38,372 bases of DNA from contig JAUYVH010000019.1 in the NCBI GenBank assembly GCA_030715135.1, positions 1 to 38,372 on the forward strand, read 5' to 3'. The notes under the pieces are model-generated. The model was not told the origin of the DNA, made no database searches, and worked only from the letters and a program-made list of their open reading frames with translations. Below are positions 1 through 9,797 of this stretch, piece by piece. A program made the translations under genes and the position numbers. How positions within the stretch are numbered: position 1 is the stretch's first letter; each line of letters starts with the position of its first letter. Source of the DNA: Keguizhuia sedimenti (lineage in GTDB: Bacteria > Pseudomonadota > Gammaproteobacteria > Burkholderiales > Burkholderiaceae_D).

Positions 1-2
1 GG

Positions 3-446
3 CGTAAAGTGGGAAAGACCAAGCGGGGCAAAGGTACAAAGCTCATGGCAATTGCGGACGCTGCAGGTCTTCCAGTCGCCCTGCACACGGCTTCTGCTAG
101 CCGTTATTTCATCACCCTTGTCGAAGCTACCGTCAATGAAACCGTCACGGTGGGACGACCCAGGCGACTTGTCGGGGATCGTGCCTACGACTGTGATCCG
201 CTCGATGACAGGCTCGCAGCCGATGACATTGAGCTGATCGCGCCGCACAAGTGCAATCGCGTCCGGCCCGCTACGCAGGATGGACGCAAACTCAGACGCT
301 ACAAGCGCCGCTGGAAAATTGAACGCATGTTCGCCTGGCTGAATAAATTCAGACGCATCGTGACCCGTTGGGAGTACGACGATCAACGATTTACGGGCTT
401 CGTCCATCTAGCTTGTTCCATGATCTTGCTTCGCAGGTATTTATGA
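3..446 (+). CDS. IS5-family transposase, C-terminal part (5' end off the window)
   Basis: The reading frame is open from the first bases of the window, so this is the C-terminal part of a DDE transposase whose start lies upstream. The conserved stretch TKRGKGTKLMAIADA, then GDRAYDCDPLDDRL (second catalytic Asp region) and a closing RRWKIERMFAWLNKFRR with the catalytic Glu are typical of IS5-family (IS427-like group) enzymes. The protein ends LLRRYL, as the family usually does. The terminal inverted repeat follows directly. The fragment pairs well with the N-terminal transposase fragment at the other end of the window, which is in the same orientation and probably belongs to a second copy of the same element. 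The family call is firm; the exact IS name cannot be given. Confidence 0.9.
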   Translation, partial: RKVGKTKRGKGTKLMAIADAAGLPVALHTASASRYFITLVEATVNETVTVGRPRRLVGDRAYDCDPLDDRLAADDIELIAPHKCNRVRPATQDGRKLRRYKRRWKIERMFAWLNKFRRIVTRWEYDDQRFTGFVHLACSMILLRRYL

Positions 447-457
447 AATGAGTTCTA
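436..457. repeat. Right terminal inverted repeat of the left-edge IS5-family element
   Basis: The 22 bases here are the exact reverse complement of bases 38029-38050, just upstream of the transposase start at the right edge. The match begins within the transposase stop region and runs to the likely outer end of the element. The flanking TA on both copies fits a short TA-type target duplication, as known for IS427-like elements. Confidence 0.85.
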
Positions 458-688
458 GATAGTTTTGACCCGAACTATTGCAGCGCGAGCTAGGTGCCGC
501 CGGCGTGGATGCTGGATAGAGAACGAACAAACGTGCGGACGACGCACTCAGACACACTCAGAGCGCGAGATTTTTATAAAGCACTAAAAGCTTCACACTA
601 AAGGCTTCATATATTTGAATCTTTTCCTCAGTAGCCCGATAATTTCTCATCGGCAGCATGCAAGCCATTCTTAGATTGACGAGGAAAC

Positions 689-1876
689 ATGATCGAGAAG
701 CCCGCCTACGACTGGAACCCGAGGTCCGATGACGTCCAGAAAGACCAGATCGCGGCCTATGACGACATGCGTCACCGCTGCCCGGTGGCGCACAGCGAGT
801 ATCTCAACTGGTCGCTCTTCAGGCATGAGGATGTGGTGCGCGCACTGCACGCACACGAAACTTTCAGTAATTCGGTGTCCAACCGCCTAGTCGTTCCCAA
901 CGGCATGGACCCGCCTCAGCACACTCTGTACCGGCGCATCATTGAACCATACTTCAATGCGCAGCGGATGGAAGCATTCGAACCGGTATGCAGGCAGATT
1001 GCCATCGAGCTGGTGGCAAATCTGCCCCGCGCAGGAGAAGTCGAGTTCATTTCCGCATTTGCCGAGGACTTCGCTCTGCGCGTGCAGGCCGCCTTTCTTG
1101 GCTGGCCGACGAAGCTGCATGAGCCGCTACGCCGCTGGACCCGCAGAAACCATGAGGCGACCCTGGCACGCGACCGGACAGCGATGGAGGATGTCGCCTA
1201 TGAGTTCGACCGTTATATCCGGTCCTTGCTGATGGAGCGCCGCAATGCCGGCGCCAGCGCGCCGAACGACTTGACGACCAGTCTGATGCGTGAGCGCGTC
1301 GGCGACCGCCTGATTAACGATGAGGAAATCGTCAGCATCCTGCGTAACTGGACGGTGGGGGAACTGAGTACGATATCTGCCAGCGTAGGCATCCTCGCGT
1401 ACTATCTGGCTGGGCGCCCGGATCTTCAGCAACAATTGCGTGAACAGCCAGCTCTGCTGCCGGCTGCGATCGATGAGATATTGCGCATCCATGCACCGCT
1501 CATCGCAAATCGCCGGATAGCGACTGCACCGGTGGAATTCTGCGGCCGCACGCTGCCCGCCGACGCACGCGTCACATTAATGTGGGCCTCGGCCAACCGT
1601 GACGAGACGGTCTTCGGCGATCCAGATACATTCCGGCTTGACCGAGATCCAGCGCTTAACCTTCTGTACGGCGCCGGCATCCATATCTGCCCCGGCGCAC
1701 CGCTGGCACGGTTGGAGCTGCGCATCGTCATGGAAGAACTTCTCGGGCAAAACAGCCGGATCGCATTGGCATCGGGCCAGGCGCCGGTGAAGGCAGTTTA
1801 TCCGGCTAGCGGATTTTCCTCGCTGCCGCTTCGGGTCGAACGCCCGGCAAAAGACGATGCGGTCTTCTCCCAATAG
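689..1876 (+). CDS. Cytochrome P450
   Basis: This 395-residue soluble P450 has the length typical of bacterial class I enzymes, which hydroxylate a small substrate using electrons from a ferredoxin. The heme loop YGAGIHICPG places the thiolate ligand at Cys334. The K-helix ExxR is E263/R266 in DEILRIHAP. The I-helix at 220-240 reads NWTVGELSTISASVG; the usual (A/G)Gx(D/E)T motif is not intact, since the acid is one position early and the Thr is displaced. A purine-rich GAGGAA lies just before the ATG. No ferredoxin or reductase gene is adjacent, and the gene sits alone between two IS elements, so it probably relies on redox partners encoded elsewhere. The substrate cannot be inferred. Confidence 0.93.
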   Translation: MIEKPAYDWNPRSDDVQKDQIAAYDDMRHRCPVAHSEYLNWSLFRHEDVVRALHAHETFSNSVSNRLVVPNGMDPPQHTLYRRIIEPYFNAQRMEAFEPVCRQIAIELVANLPRAGEVEFISAFAEDFALRVQAAFLGWPTKLHEPLRRWTRRNHEATLARDRTAMEDVAYEFDRYIRSLLMERRNAGASAPNDLTTSLMRERVGDRLINDEEIVSILRNWTVGELSTISASVGILAYYLAGRPDLQQQLREQPALLPAAIDEILRIHAPLIANRRIATAPVEFCGRTLPADARVTLMWASANRDETVFGDPDTFRLDRDPALNLLYGAGIHICPGAPLARLELRIVMEELLGQNSRIALASGQAPVKAVYPASGFSSLPLRVERPAKDDAVFSQ

Positions 1877-1931
1877 GTCGTATCGTTAAAAGAAGAATTT
1901 TCGGCATGATTTTCCTTTTGAATAAGAGCAC

Positions 1932-2661
1932 CTAACAAAATGAACGAAATGTTGTCATATGCCTCGGTTGAACGTATCGATGGTGAGGCGATATGGCACG
2001 TGCACTGGTTGATGATGAACTATGGAAAATAGTCCAGCCCCTATTGCCGGCGCAATACCTATCCCGGCCGCAAGCCGCTGGACGACCGACGGGTATTAAC
2101 CGGCATCCTGTTTGTGTTGCAGTCAGGGATTCCCTGGGAAATACTGCCGCAGGAAATGGGACGCGGTTCCGGCATGACCTGTTGGCGCCGGCTGCGCGCC
2201 TGGCAAAAAGCTGGCGTGTGGAACAAGCTGCATCGTGTACTGCTGGACCAACTGCGGAGCGCCGACAAGATCGATTTTTCCCGGGCCGTGGCCGACAGTT
2301 CGTCGGTCAGAGCGGTGCATGGCGGAAAAAAGTGGACCGAACCCAACCGATCGCCGCAAGAAGGGCAGCAAGCACCACCTCCTCGTCGATGCGCAAGGCA
2401 TCCCGGTCAATGTCATTCTGACCCAAGCCAACCGGCACGACGTCACACAGCTGTTGCCGCTGGTCGATGGGGTGCCGCCAATGCGCGGCAAACGCGGCCA
2501 GCCGTTGGCAATGCCCAAGTGCGTCCAAGCCGATCGCCTGGTTGCACCAGTTCCGGCGGCTGCGTATGTGCTATGAACGACTGCCGTCGATTCATGAAGC
2601 ATTCCTTCGGTTAGGCTGTGCCATCATTTGTTGGCGTACTCTTAAAAAATCATTTTGTTAG
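1932..2661 (+). mobile_element. Degenerate IS5-family insertion sequence
   Basis: The remnant is bounded by a perfect 12-bp inverted repeat, CTAACAAAATGA at 1932-1943 and its reverse complement at 2650-2661. It encloses a broken transposase gene. At about 730 bp it is shorter than an intact element of this type (roughly 850-900 bp), which fits the internal deletion seen in the transposase. It is a different element from the one at the window edges. Confidence 0.8.
1993..2661 (+). pseudogene. IS5-family transposase, three frameshifts and an internal deletion
   Basis: The product starts MARALVDDELWKIVQPLLPA. It shifts frame near 2055 into YPGRKPLDDRRVLTGIL, then near 2325-2332 (a run of A residues in the GGKK codons) into NPTDRRKKGSKHHLLVDAQG. 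Near 2535 it shifts again into WLHQFRRLRMCYERLPSIHEA, ending ICWRTLKKSFC. Between MPKCVQADR and WLHQFRR about 45-50 residues normally present in the family (GYDSEPH through the VVER segment with the catalytic Glu) are missing, so the enzyme cannot be active. Such elements are common in Burkholderiales. Confidence 0.88.
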
Positions 2662-2848
2662 ACGCACTAACAAAGCCGTTTAAGGAGCAGCGCTGGTTGC
2701 ATGATGCGCGGCATTATCTGGTCCGTCATCTGTTGCGAAAACGTTGCGCTGCTCGCTTCAGCAACATTGGCAACATACCGCTAATTTATTACCGTATCCG
2801 GCGATAAGGGCGGAGCTCTTCTTGAATATTTGTATTTCTGTCCGCGAA

Positions 2849-3991
2849 CTAGGATGCAAGCAAGTCACCGAAAGTACGCCGCTTCCAACGGCGGTCACGC
2901 GCGTTTGTCCATAAATTATTCGACCCGTCGCGCACATGACGCATTTCTCCGCAGCGATTGACGCAATATTCCTTGCAGACGATCATTTCTTCAAGGAGTA
3001 CATCTGACAACACACGTGTGTACTCAAACAGTATGCTGCGAATGATCCGGGCACCACTGCAGATATGACTGCCATGTCCAATCCAGGTAGGGCCTATGAT
3101 CGTCACACCTGGATCGATGCGAACCCCGGACCCGATGTAGACCGGACCTTCGATCGTGGTGTTCTCCCAGTTGATGGATGTGTTCAATCCGGTCCATACG
3201 CCTTGACGAACCTGTGTGCCGGGCACCTCCAATGTGGCGAGTTCACCGGCAAGCACATTCTGCAATACGGTCCAGTAATCAGGAATGGTTCCGATGTCGA
3301 TCCAGTTGAAGGGACGCGATTGCGCATACAAGGGAAGTCCTTTTGCTGCCATAAGCGGAAAGAGCTGCGAACCGATGTCGAATTCGGTATTCGACGGAAT
3401 CAGGTCGATGGCTTCTGGCTCAAAAATATATGCACCCGTGCTTGCGAGATTTGACAGCGCCTTATCGGGCGCGGGCTTTTCCTGAAACGAGATGATGCGG
3501 CCGTCCTTTTACGTTACCGCGATGCCGTAGTTCGATACTTTATCGGCTGGGACCTCTTTGGTAATAATGCTCGCCAGCGCGCCCTTTTCTTTGTGTTCGG
3601 CCAATGCGGCATGCAGGTCGAGGTCAATTAACGCGTCGCCGCATAGAACCAGCGTAGTCTGATCAAAGAAGCCGCCGAATTCCTGAATCTTCCTCATTCC
3701 GCCTGCAGAACCTAGCGGCTTCGGAACCACCGCACCGTTATTATCAATATAGCCCTCGAAGGAGTAACCGATCTGTACGCCGAACTGGTTTCCCTCCCCA
3801 AAATACTCCTCGATTTTCTCGTGCAAATAGCTCACATTGACCATGATTTCGCTGATGCCGTACTTTGCCAAATGCTCGATCAGATAAGCCATGACCGGCT
3901 TTCCGAGGACAGGAATCATCGGTTTCGGCAATTCATAGGTAAGCGGACGAACACGGGTACCCTTACCGGCAGCGAGAATCATTGCTTTCAT
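2849..3991 (-). pseudogene. Sugar-1-phosphate nucleotidyltransferase (GDP-mannose pyrophosphorylase-like), interrupted by an in-frame stop
   Basis: The N-terminal part starts MKAMILAAGKGTRVRPLTYELPKP, the signature nucleotide-binding loop of sugar-phosphate nucleotidyltransferases, and continues LVLCGDALIDLDL, the metal-binding Asp region. After SNYGIAVT there is a TAA stop (around 3509-3511). The same frame then continues without a shift as KDGRIISFQEKPAPDK, through FNWIDIGTIPDYW and a left-handed beta-helix tail (GPVYIGSGVRIDPGVTIIG), to 2849. Only one codon is wrong, so this is a very recent nonsense mutation, a sequencing error or a read-through stop. The role would be to make a nucleotide sugar (GDP-mannose or a dNDP/UDP-sugar) for surface polysaccharide, which fits the capsule genes nearby. 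The substrate is not certain. Confidence 0.85.
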
Positions 3992-4604
3992 GGTTTGGAC
4001 TCGACGTAAATTTAATTAGAGAGTACGTGGCGCCCTGTCCTTTTGCCCACGAGTTCTTTCAGTGCAATGGACATGACGCAACCGGAAGTGAAGCTATCTT
4101 TTAATGCTTACCTCTTGATACTGAACTTCGACTGCATCAACTGTGAAGCAGACCTAGGCCTGACAGAACCGAGACTGATACGGCGTCCGACCCGTCGACG
4201 CCTTTTTGAAAAGCTGATACTCATGAACCACGATCGCGCCATGGAGGTACGTGAGGGACCTGGCGCAAACAATAGAGCAGCCTGAACCTGATACATATTT
4301 ATCTACTCTTGGGCGCGGACCGAGCGGAAAGGGAACCTTACCAGCATAAAAAAGCCGGTTCCAGAAAATTTACACATGTAGACAAAAATGCATCAAGTTA
4401 CAAATTATTATTAGACTAGCAACTATCGGAGATGCATTATATGCAACAATTTTATTCAAGCCTATAACAATCAGGGAGACCCGCGACGATCATCGTTTGC
4501 CGATGTTCGGTGCATGACGCACCGTCCCTCCACTCTTGTCGAAAGCCTGAATTCAGCTGCGTAGTTCGATCCATCCGTAATCTTATTTGCTTAAGAGGCG
4601 ACCG
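3992..4604. other. Intergenic region without a supported gene
   Basis: About 610 bases lie between the divergent nucleotidyltransferase and cysD. Bases 4300-4450 are distinctly AT-rich and probably hold the cysD promoter, but no clear -35/-10 pair can be assigned with confidence. A short open stretch at 4043-4285 has no ribosome binding site, no recognisable domain and an unusual composition; it is judged non-coding. Confidence 0.5.
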
Positions 4605-5504
4605 ATGACACTTACACATTTGCAGCGTCTTGAAGCCGAAAGCATCCACATCATGAGAGAGGTGGTTGCAGAAGCGAACAAACCGGTGATGCTTTATTCC
4701 ATCGGTAAGGACAGTGCCGTAATGCTTCATTTGGCAAAAAAGGCTTTCTTCCCCGCGACTCCTCCCTTTCCTCTGCTGCATGTGGATACGCACTGGAAGT
4801 TTCGCGATATGTATGCGCTACGCGACCGTATGGCCGCAGAACTGGGCATGGACCTGATTGTGCATGTCAACCAGGACGGAATAGCTAGAAATATCAACCC
4901 GTTCACGCACGGTTCAGCAGTGCATACCGACGTCATGAAAACGGAAGGCTTGAAGCAGGCACTGGAAAAATACGGATTCGATGCGGCATTTGGCGGCGCC
5001 AGGCGCGACGAAGAAAAATCCAGGGCAAAGGAACGCATTTTCTCGTTCCGTACAAGCCAGCACCGACGGGACCCAAAGAACCAGCGTCCGGAGTTATGGA
5101 AGCAATACAACATGCGCAAGCACAAGGGCGAATCGATTCGTGTCTTTCCTCTTTCGAACTGGACCGAGCTCGATATCTGGCAATACATTCATCTCAATAA
5201 TATTCCGATTGTTCCGCTCTACTTTGCCGCGGAACGTCCGGTGCTTAAGCGCGACGGCAGTCTGATCATGGTGGACGATGACCGCATGCCCCTCAACAAG
5301 GGCGAAGTGCCTGAAATGCGCAAAGTGCGCTTTCGCACCCTTGGCTGCTATCCGCTGACCGGCGCCATCGAATCGAATGCCGATTCCCTGGTATCGATCA
5401 TCCAGGAAATGCTGTTGACCAAAACATCCGAGCGGCAAGGCCGGTTCATCGATCACGATTCCGCTGCATCCATGGAGAAGAAAAAACAAGAGGGGTATTT
5501 CTGA
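4605..5504 (+). CDS. cysD: Sulfate adenylyltransferase subunit 2 (CysD)
   Basis: CysD is the catalytic subunit of ATP sulfurylase. It joins sulfate to AMP from ATP to form APS, with energy from the CysN GTPase. The 299-residue protein has the PP-loop motif SIGKDSAV at 32-39, [15 protein letters not shown] near 127-141, and the usual C-terminal [21 protein letters not shown] end. The ATG at 4605 is chosen because AAGAGGCG sits just upstream; an in-frame TTG at 4587 is less likely. The stop overlaps the next start as TGATG, so cysD and cysNC are translationally coupled. Its placement beside CysQ and sulfotransferases, with no PAPS reductase in the window, suggests supply of activated sulfate for polysaccharide sulfation. 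Confidence 0.97.
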   Translation: MTLTHLQRLEAESIHIMREVVAEANKPVMLYSIGKDSAVMLHLAKKAFFPATPPFPLLHVDTHWKFRDMYALRDRMAAELGMDLIVHVNQDGIARNINPFTHGSAVHTDVMKTEGLKQALEKYGFDAAFGGARRDEEKSRAKERIFSFRTSQHRRDPKNQRPELWKQYNMRKHKGESIRVFPLSNWTELDIWQYIHLNNIPIVPLYFAAERPVLKRDGSLIMVDDDRMPLNKGEVPEMRKVRFRTLGCYPLTGAIESNADSLVSIIQEMLLTKTSERQGRFIDHDSAASMEKKKQEGYF

Positions 5505-7405
5505 TGGCACATATCTCCGACCTGATTGCAACCGATATCGAAGCCTACCTCAAGGCACATGAACACAAGAGCTTGCTTCGCTTTATTACCTGCGGAAGCG
5601 TGGACGATGGTAAAAGCACATTGATAGGCCGATTACTTTACGAATCAAAAATGCTGTTCGAAGACCAGTTGGCAGCAATCGAAGCGGATTCAAAAAAATA
5701 TGGAACACAAGGCGACAGTATCGACTTCGCGCTTTTGGTCGACGGCCTCGCGGCAGAACGCGAACAAGGCATTACCATCGATGTCGCCTATCGTTTCTTC
5801 TCTACCGACAAAAGAAAGTTTATCGTTGCCGACACGCCGGGGCACGAGCAATATACACGGAACATGGTAACGGGCGCATCGACCGCAGATGCCGCCATCC
5901 TGATGGTCGATGCGAGAAAAGGTGTGCTTACCCAGACACGCCGCCATAGCTTCCTTGCGTCATTGCTGGGCATACGCCATATCGTCGTCGCAATCAACAA
6001 GATGGACCTGGTTGATTACGATGAGACAGTCTTCGACCGCATTGTGAAGGACTACCGAGCATTTGCCACCGAAATTGGACTGGAGGCGATTACCTTCATT
6101 CCAATGTCCGCATTCAAGGGAGACAACATTGTTTCCCTCAGCGAGAATATGCCTTGGCATCAGGGAACAACGCTCATGTCCTACCTTGAGACCGTGGAAA
6201 TCGACGAAAGTAGAATGCAAAAAAACCCCTTCCGTCTTCCCGTGCAGTGGGTCAATCGGCCTTCATTGGATTTTCGCGGTTTCACAGGTACCATCACCAG
6301 CGGAATCGTTTATCCGGGAGACCGTATTCGCGTTCAACCTTCCGGAAGAGAAAGCAGGATTGCACGAATCGTCACCTGCGACGGCGATATAAGCAAAGCG
6401 GTAATGGGGCAATCGATTACCGTCACACTTGAGGACGAGATCGATATTTCCCGCGGTGATGTCATTTCACTTGCCGAATCTCCGGCAGAAATCGCCGACC
6501 AGTTCGAAACAACGATCGTCTGGATGCATGACGAGCCGCTGTTGCCGGGACGCCCGTACCTGATGAAAATCGGCACGGTGACCACTAACGCCACGATTAC
6601 CGATATCAAATACCAGATCAATGTAAACACCCTTGAGCATACCGCTGCCAAGACGCTGGAGCTCAATGCGATCGGCACTTGCAATATCAGCCTGGATCGC
6701 CAGATCGCATTTGACAAATATGACGAAAACAGGGAAACCGGCGGGTTCATCCTGATCGACAAATTGAATAATTCCACGGTCGGCGCAGGAATGATTCATT
6801 TTGCATTGCGCCGCAGCCAGAATATTCATATTCAGCATGTCGACGTCAACAAAGGTGCGCGCAGTAGGATCAAGGGACAGAAAGCATGCGTGCTGTGGTT
6901 TACCGGTTTATCCGGTGCGGGTAAATCAACTATCGCGAATCTGGTTGAAAAGAAACTTCATGCCATGGGCCGTCATACCTACCTTCTCGACGGCGACAAT
7001 ATTCGCCACGGACTGAATAAAGACCTCGGTTTCACCGACGCCGATCGGGTTGAAAATATACGTCGTGTCGCCGAAGTTGCGAAATTGATGGTCGATGCGG
7101 GTCTCGTGGTAATTACTGCATTCATCTCTCCCTTCAGGTCCGAACGAAAGATGGCCAGAGATCTGCTGCAGGAGGGTGAATTTATTGAAATCTTTATCGA
7201 CACTCCGCTGGAAGTCGCTGAGAAGCGCGACGTAAAAGGTCTCTACAAAAAAGCCCGCCGCGGGGAGTTGAAGAATTTTACCGGCATTGATTCGCCTTAC
7301 GAATCGCCGGAACAGCCTGAGCACAGGATCAACACGACGCGGCTATCGGCAGAACAGGCGGCAGACCAGGTCATCTCGATCATGAACGTTCGAGGATACG
7401 TATAG
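5504..7405 (+). CDS. cysNC: Bifunctional sulfate adenylyltransferase subunit 1 / APS kinase (CysN-CysC fusion, NodQ-type)
   Basis: The 633-residue fusion has an N-terminal GTPase and a C-terminal kinase. GTPase motifs are GSVDDGKST (31-39), DTPGH near 110 and NKMD near 165, followed by the beta-barrel domains of CysN. The APS kinase domain begins around 460 with P-loop GLSGAGKST (468-476), then [25 protein letters not shown] and the [17 protein letters not shown] segment. Together with CysD it converts sulfate to PAPS. The fused form is the same architecture as rhizobial NodQ, which feeds sulfation of Nod factors. The next gene on the right, kpsC, is convergent. Confidence 0.97.
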   Translation: MAHISDLIATDIEAYLKAHEHKSLLRFITCGSVDDGKSTLIGRLLYESKMLFEDQLAAIEADSKKYGTQGDSIDFALLVDGLAAEREQGITIDVAYRFFSTDKRKFIVADTPGHEQYTRNMVTGASTADAAILMVDARKGVLTQTRRHSFLASLLGIRHIVVAINKMDLVDYDETVFDRIVKDYRAFATEIGLEAITFIPMSAFKGDNIVSLSENMPWHQGTTLMSYLETVEIDESRMQKNPFRLPVQWVNRPSLDFRGFTGTITSGIVYPGDRIRVQPSGRESRIARIVTCDGDISKAVMGQSITVTLEDEIDISRGDVISLAESPAEIADQFETTIVWMHDEPLLPGRPYLMKIGTVTTNATITDIKYQINVNTLEHTAAKTLELNAIGTCNISLDRQIAFDKYDENRETGGFILIDKLNNSTVGAGMIHFALRRSQNIHIQHVDVNKGARSRIKGQKACVLWFTGLSGAGKSTIANLVEKKLHAMGRHTYLLDGDNIRHGLNKDLGFTDADRVENIRRVAEVAKLMVDAGLVVITAFISPFRSERKMARDLLQEGEFIEIFIDTPLEVAEKRDVKGLYKKARRGELKNFTGIDSPYESPEQPEHRINTTRLSAEQAADQVISIMNVRGYV

Positions 7406-7666
7406 CTCCGGCGCCTGAATCTGAAGAAAAAGCTGCTCGGCGACCTGCAGACGCAAATGGCTTTGAATTACCGCTCGGCACGTCCTCGCCAGAAGCCTGG
7501 TTTGTCGCCGGCGGTCAAGTTGTTTTGGTGTTCGGCGCAGTGCGGATTGCAAAATCGCCTGCCGTCAAAGCGGACGAAAGACGGCGAAACGAAATTGAAA
7601 GGAAAATTCAGAAATATCATTATTTTCCGCGTGATCGAATAGCCGGCGAAATGAGAGGCTATGCTT

Positions 7667-9730
7667 TCAATACTTTCTCATGGCCAGAAAGAGACGCAGC
7701 GGAATACGAAACCATTGAATATTCTGCTTTTTCTGCCAGTCGACCAGCTCTTCAATTACACGCTCCGGCGTAGTGAACGTCTTCGTAGTCCGGCTAATGT
7801 AGGTTGGATACATAATAAGGGCCCCTGCTGCCAGCTCCGGAATGGAGAGCTTCCGTGTTCTGCGCGGGATTGGATGAATATCACGCGTCAAACCCCAGCC
7901 TGAGTAAAACGGTTGACCATAACAGACCACGACTTTCCCACGTAGCAGCGCCTCAAAACCCGCCAGGGATGTCATGGCATGCACCTCGTCTATCCAAGGC
8001 AGCAAGTCTGCAAGAGCAACATTTGGCAAAGTCTCGTCGCACCAGGCCGCGATGCGCCTTGTATTCGTTTTATCCCTACGGAGTCCCGCGAGCACGTCCG
8101 GATGGGGCTTGTATACGATATAGGCAGCGGGATTTTCGTGCCGCACCTTGCGAAGCAGGCCAGCATTTGTCCTGACGGATTTTGTACCGAATATTACGGA
8201 TGCGTCCGATTCTACTTGGCCGGGAACCAGAATTACACGTTTGCCGGCTATGCGAGCGGCATCAAGCGAATTGCGCCAGTCATTACGCGCCCTAACGCCG
8301 ACGTTGTACTTTGTAATGCCGAAAGAAATAATCCTGTTAACCAAGGCTCGCGCTCTTTCGAGCATCGCTTCGTCGAAAGTATGTTCCTGTAGAAGGCATT
8401 CCAGATCGCTAGGACTGCGCGGATCATAATGAATTCCTCTTTTATCCAGGATCAGCGACATCGGAGGAACCAGCTCTGCCCCCAACCCGACCGACCGTAT
8501 GAATCCGTCTTCAACCCTGATCCGATTGTGTGGTGCGTTTTCCGGTTCTGTTTTTTTACCCCAAACCGCAATTGCTGAACCGGCCGGAAACCCGCCTTCT
8601 CGCCGTTGAAAGTGCACTTCGCTTCCTTGGGTAAAACGCCGCAGAACCGGATGTTTATAAGCCGGAAAACCTATGGCATAAATTTTCTCAGCAAAGCGAG
8701 CACGCATATTCCTTTGTAAAGCCATCCATTCAATCAGCCTCTCTGCATCGCATGCTTTTCCCGTCTCGGGATCAATGTAACGTGCGTAATCACACAAAGC
8801 GGCATAAACAAGGTTCTCAAGAGGCACCGGACATCTCCTTTCCGGAGGCGCCAACTCATCGTGAGTCAAGCCCCAGCCGGCATAGAATGGCATGCCAAAC
8901 GTACGGATCCGCTTACCCCATAGCAAAGCTTCAAAGCCGATCTGGGAGGTAACCGTATAAATCGCCTTGGCGTGCTCAATCAAAAGTACGGGGTGAACAT
9001 CTTCCCTTAGCGGAACGATCCTTTTCACATCTGCAAAGCCTGCGTTGTCCAGATATCCGCGCTTGCGCCCGGTTGCAACCTCAGGATGAGTTTTGACGAC
9101 GATCCGACAATCAGGATGTTCGTCCATTGCAGCCCGAAGCATTTTCTGGAAGCTCGACTTATCTGCGCATCCATATCGCACGGAAGCATCATTAAAAGTC
9201 TGGTCGACAAGGAGCACAAAGGGGGATGCGCTCCCATCCAACAGATCGTTTTTATTTAGAAAGTCATGCGCTTCGCGGGCGTGGTTGTATTTGGAAATGC
9301 GTGCTTTTCGCCACGCTTGGATCAGTTGCCGCGCCCGGGCAAATTCCCCGTCGCTGCGGCTCATTTTTATTAGTTTTTCAAGGTCGGATGTGCGTGACGC
9401 ATCATAGTAGATTCCAAGCTTGTCAATTACGAGAGAATATGCCGGATACTTTTTACCGTGGCCGACTGATCTGAGAAATCCGTCTTCCGCCCTTAACAAG
9501 GGGACTCTCAGCTTGCCTGCCAGCTCATGCGCCAATCTCGAACTTGGTTTGCGGCCCCATGCAAGAACCGCATCGACGTCATTTCTAATCCACGGCCAGG
9601 CATACCCGACATTTGCGCCGAGCAATGCTTCGATATAAGGCAAGTTCGTCAGCGAATAGGAGACCGCCAGGATCTTCCGCGAGGGTTTCTGATCGAACGT
9701 GGGCACATCGTTAACCGGTATGCGGTTCAT
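7667..9730 (-). CDS. kpsC: KpsC-like capsule polysaccharide Kdo transferase
   Basis: The 687-residue protein is an internal duplication, as expected for KpsC, whose two glycosyltransferase modules alternate in building the beta-Kdo linker on phosphatidylglycerol for ABC-dependent capsules. The first half has AEDGFLRSVG (81-90), VVKTHPEV (211-218) and PFYAGWGLT (281-289). The second half repeats these as VEDGFIRSVG (406-415), VYKPHPDV and PFYSGWGLT. There is no signal peptide; the family acts at the cytoplasmic face of the inner membrane. It is the last gene of the leftward block that starts at 13927, 67 bases after cysQ. No strong ribosome binding site precedes the ATG. The length is normal for KpsC. 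Confidence 0.94.
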   Translation of the reverse strand: MNRIPVNDVPTFDQKPSRKILAVSYSLTNLPYIEALLGANVGYAWPWIRNDVDAVLAWGRKPSSRLAHELAGKLRVPLLRAEDGFLRSVGHGKKYPAYSLVIDKLGIYYDASRTSDLEKLIKMSRSDGEFARARQLIQAWRKARISKYNHAREAHDFLNKNDLLDGSASPFVLLVDQTFNDASVRYGCADKSSFQKMLRAAMDEHPDCRIVVKTHPEVATGRKRGYLDNAGFADVKRIVPLREDVHPVLLIEHAKAIYTVTSQIGFEALLWGKRIRTFGMPFYAGWGLTHDELAPPERRCPVPLENLVYAALCDYARYIDPETGKACDAERLIEWMALQRNMRARFAEKIYAIGFPAYKHPVLRRFTQGSEVHFQRREGGFPAGSAIAVWGKKTEPENAPHNRIRVEDGFIRSVGLGAELVPPMSLILDKRGIHYDPRSPSDLECLLQEHTFDEAMLERARALVNRIISFGITKYNVGVRARNDWRNSLDAARIAGKRVILVPGQVESDASVIFGTKSVRTNAGLLRKVRHENPAAYIVYKPHPDVLAGLRRDKTNTRRIAAWCDETLPNVALADLLPWIDEVHAMTSLAGFEALLRGKVVVCYGQPFYSGWGLTRDIHPIPRRTRKLSIPELAAGALIMYPTYISRTTKTFTTPERVIEELVDWQKKQNIQWFRIPLRLFLAMRKY

Positions 9731-9797
9731 GAATCAATGGAATACTCGTAGCCATATTCGATTCAAGCTCATTTCTATAATGCCGATCTTGAACGAT

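Noticed and set aside
2683-2805. Short open stretch reading KEQRWLHDARHYLVRHLLRKR
   Set aside because: No proper start codon and too short to judge; it may be a gene fragment beside the IS remnant but cannot be identified.
4043-4285. 80-residue open frame before cysD
   Set aside because: No ribosome binding site, no recognisable domain and a composition unlike neighbouring proteins.
7406-7666. Possible gene fragment between cysNC and kpsC
   Set aside because: Short frames on both strands show no recognisable family; the gap is treated as a convergent intergenic region without a clear terminator.
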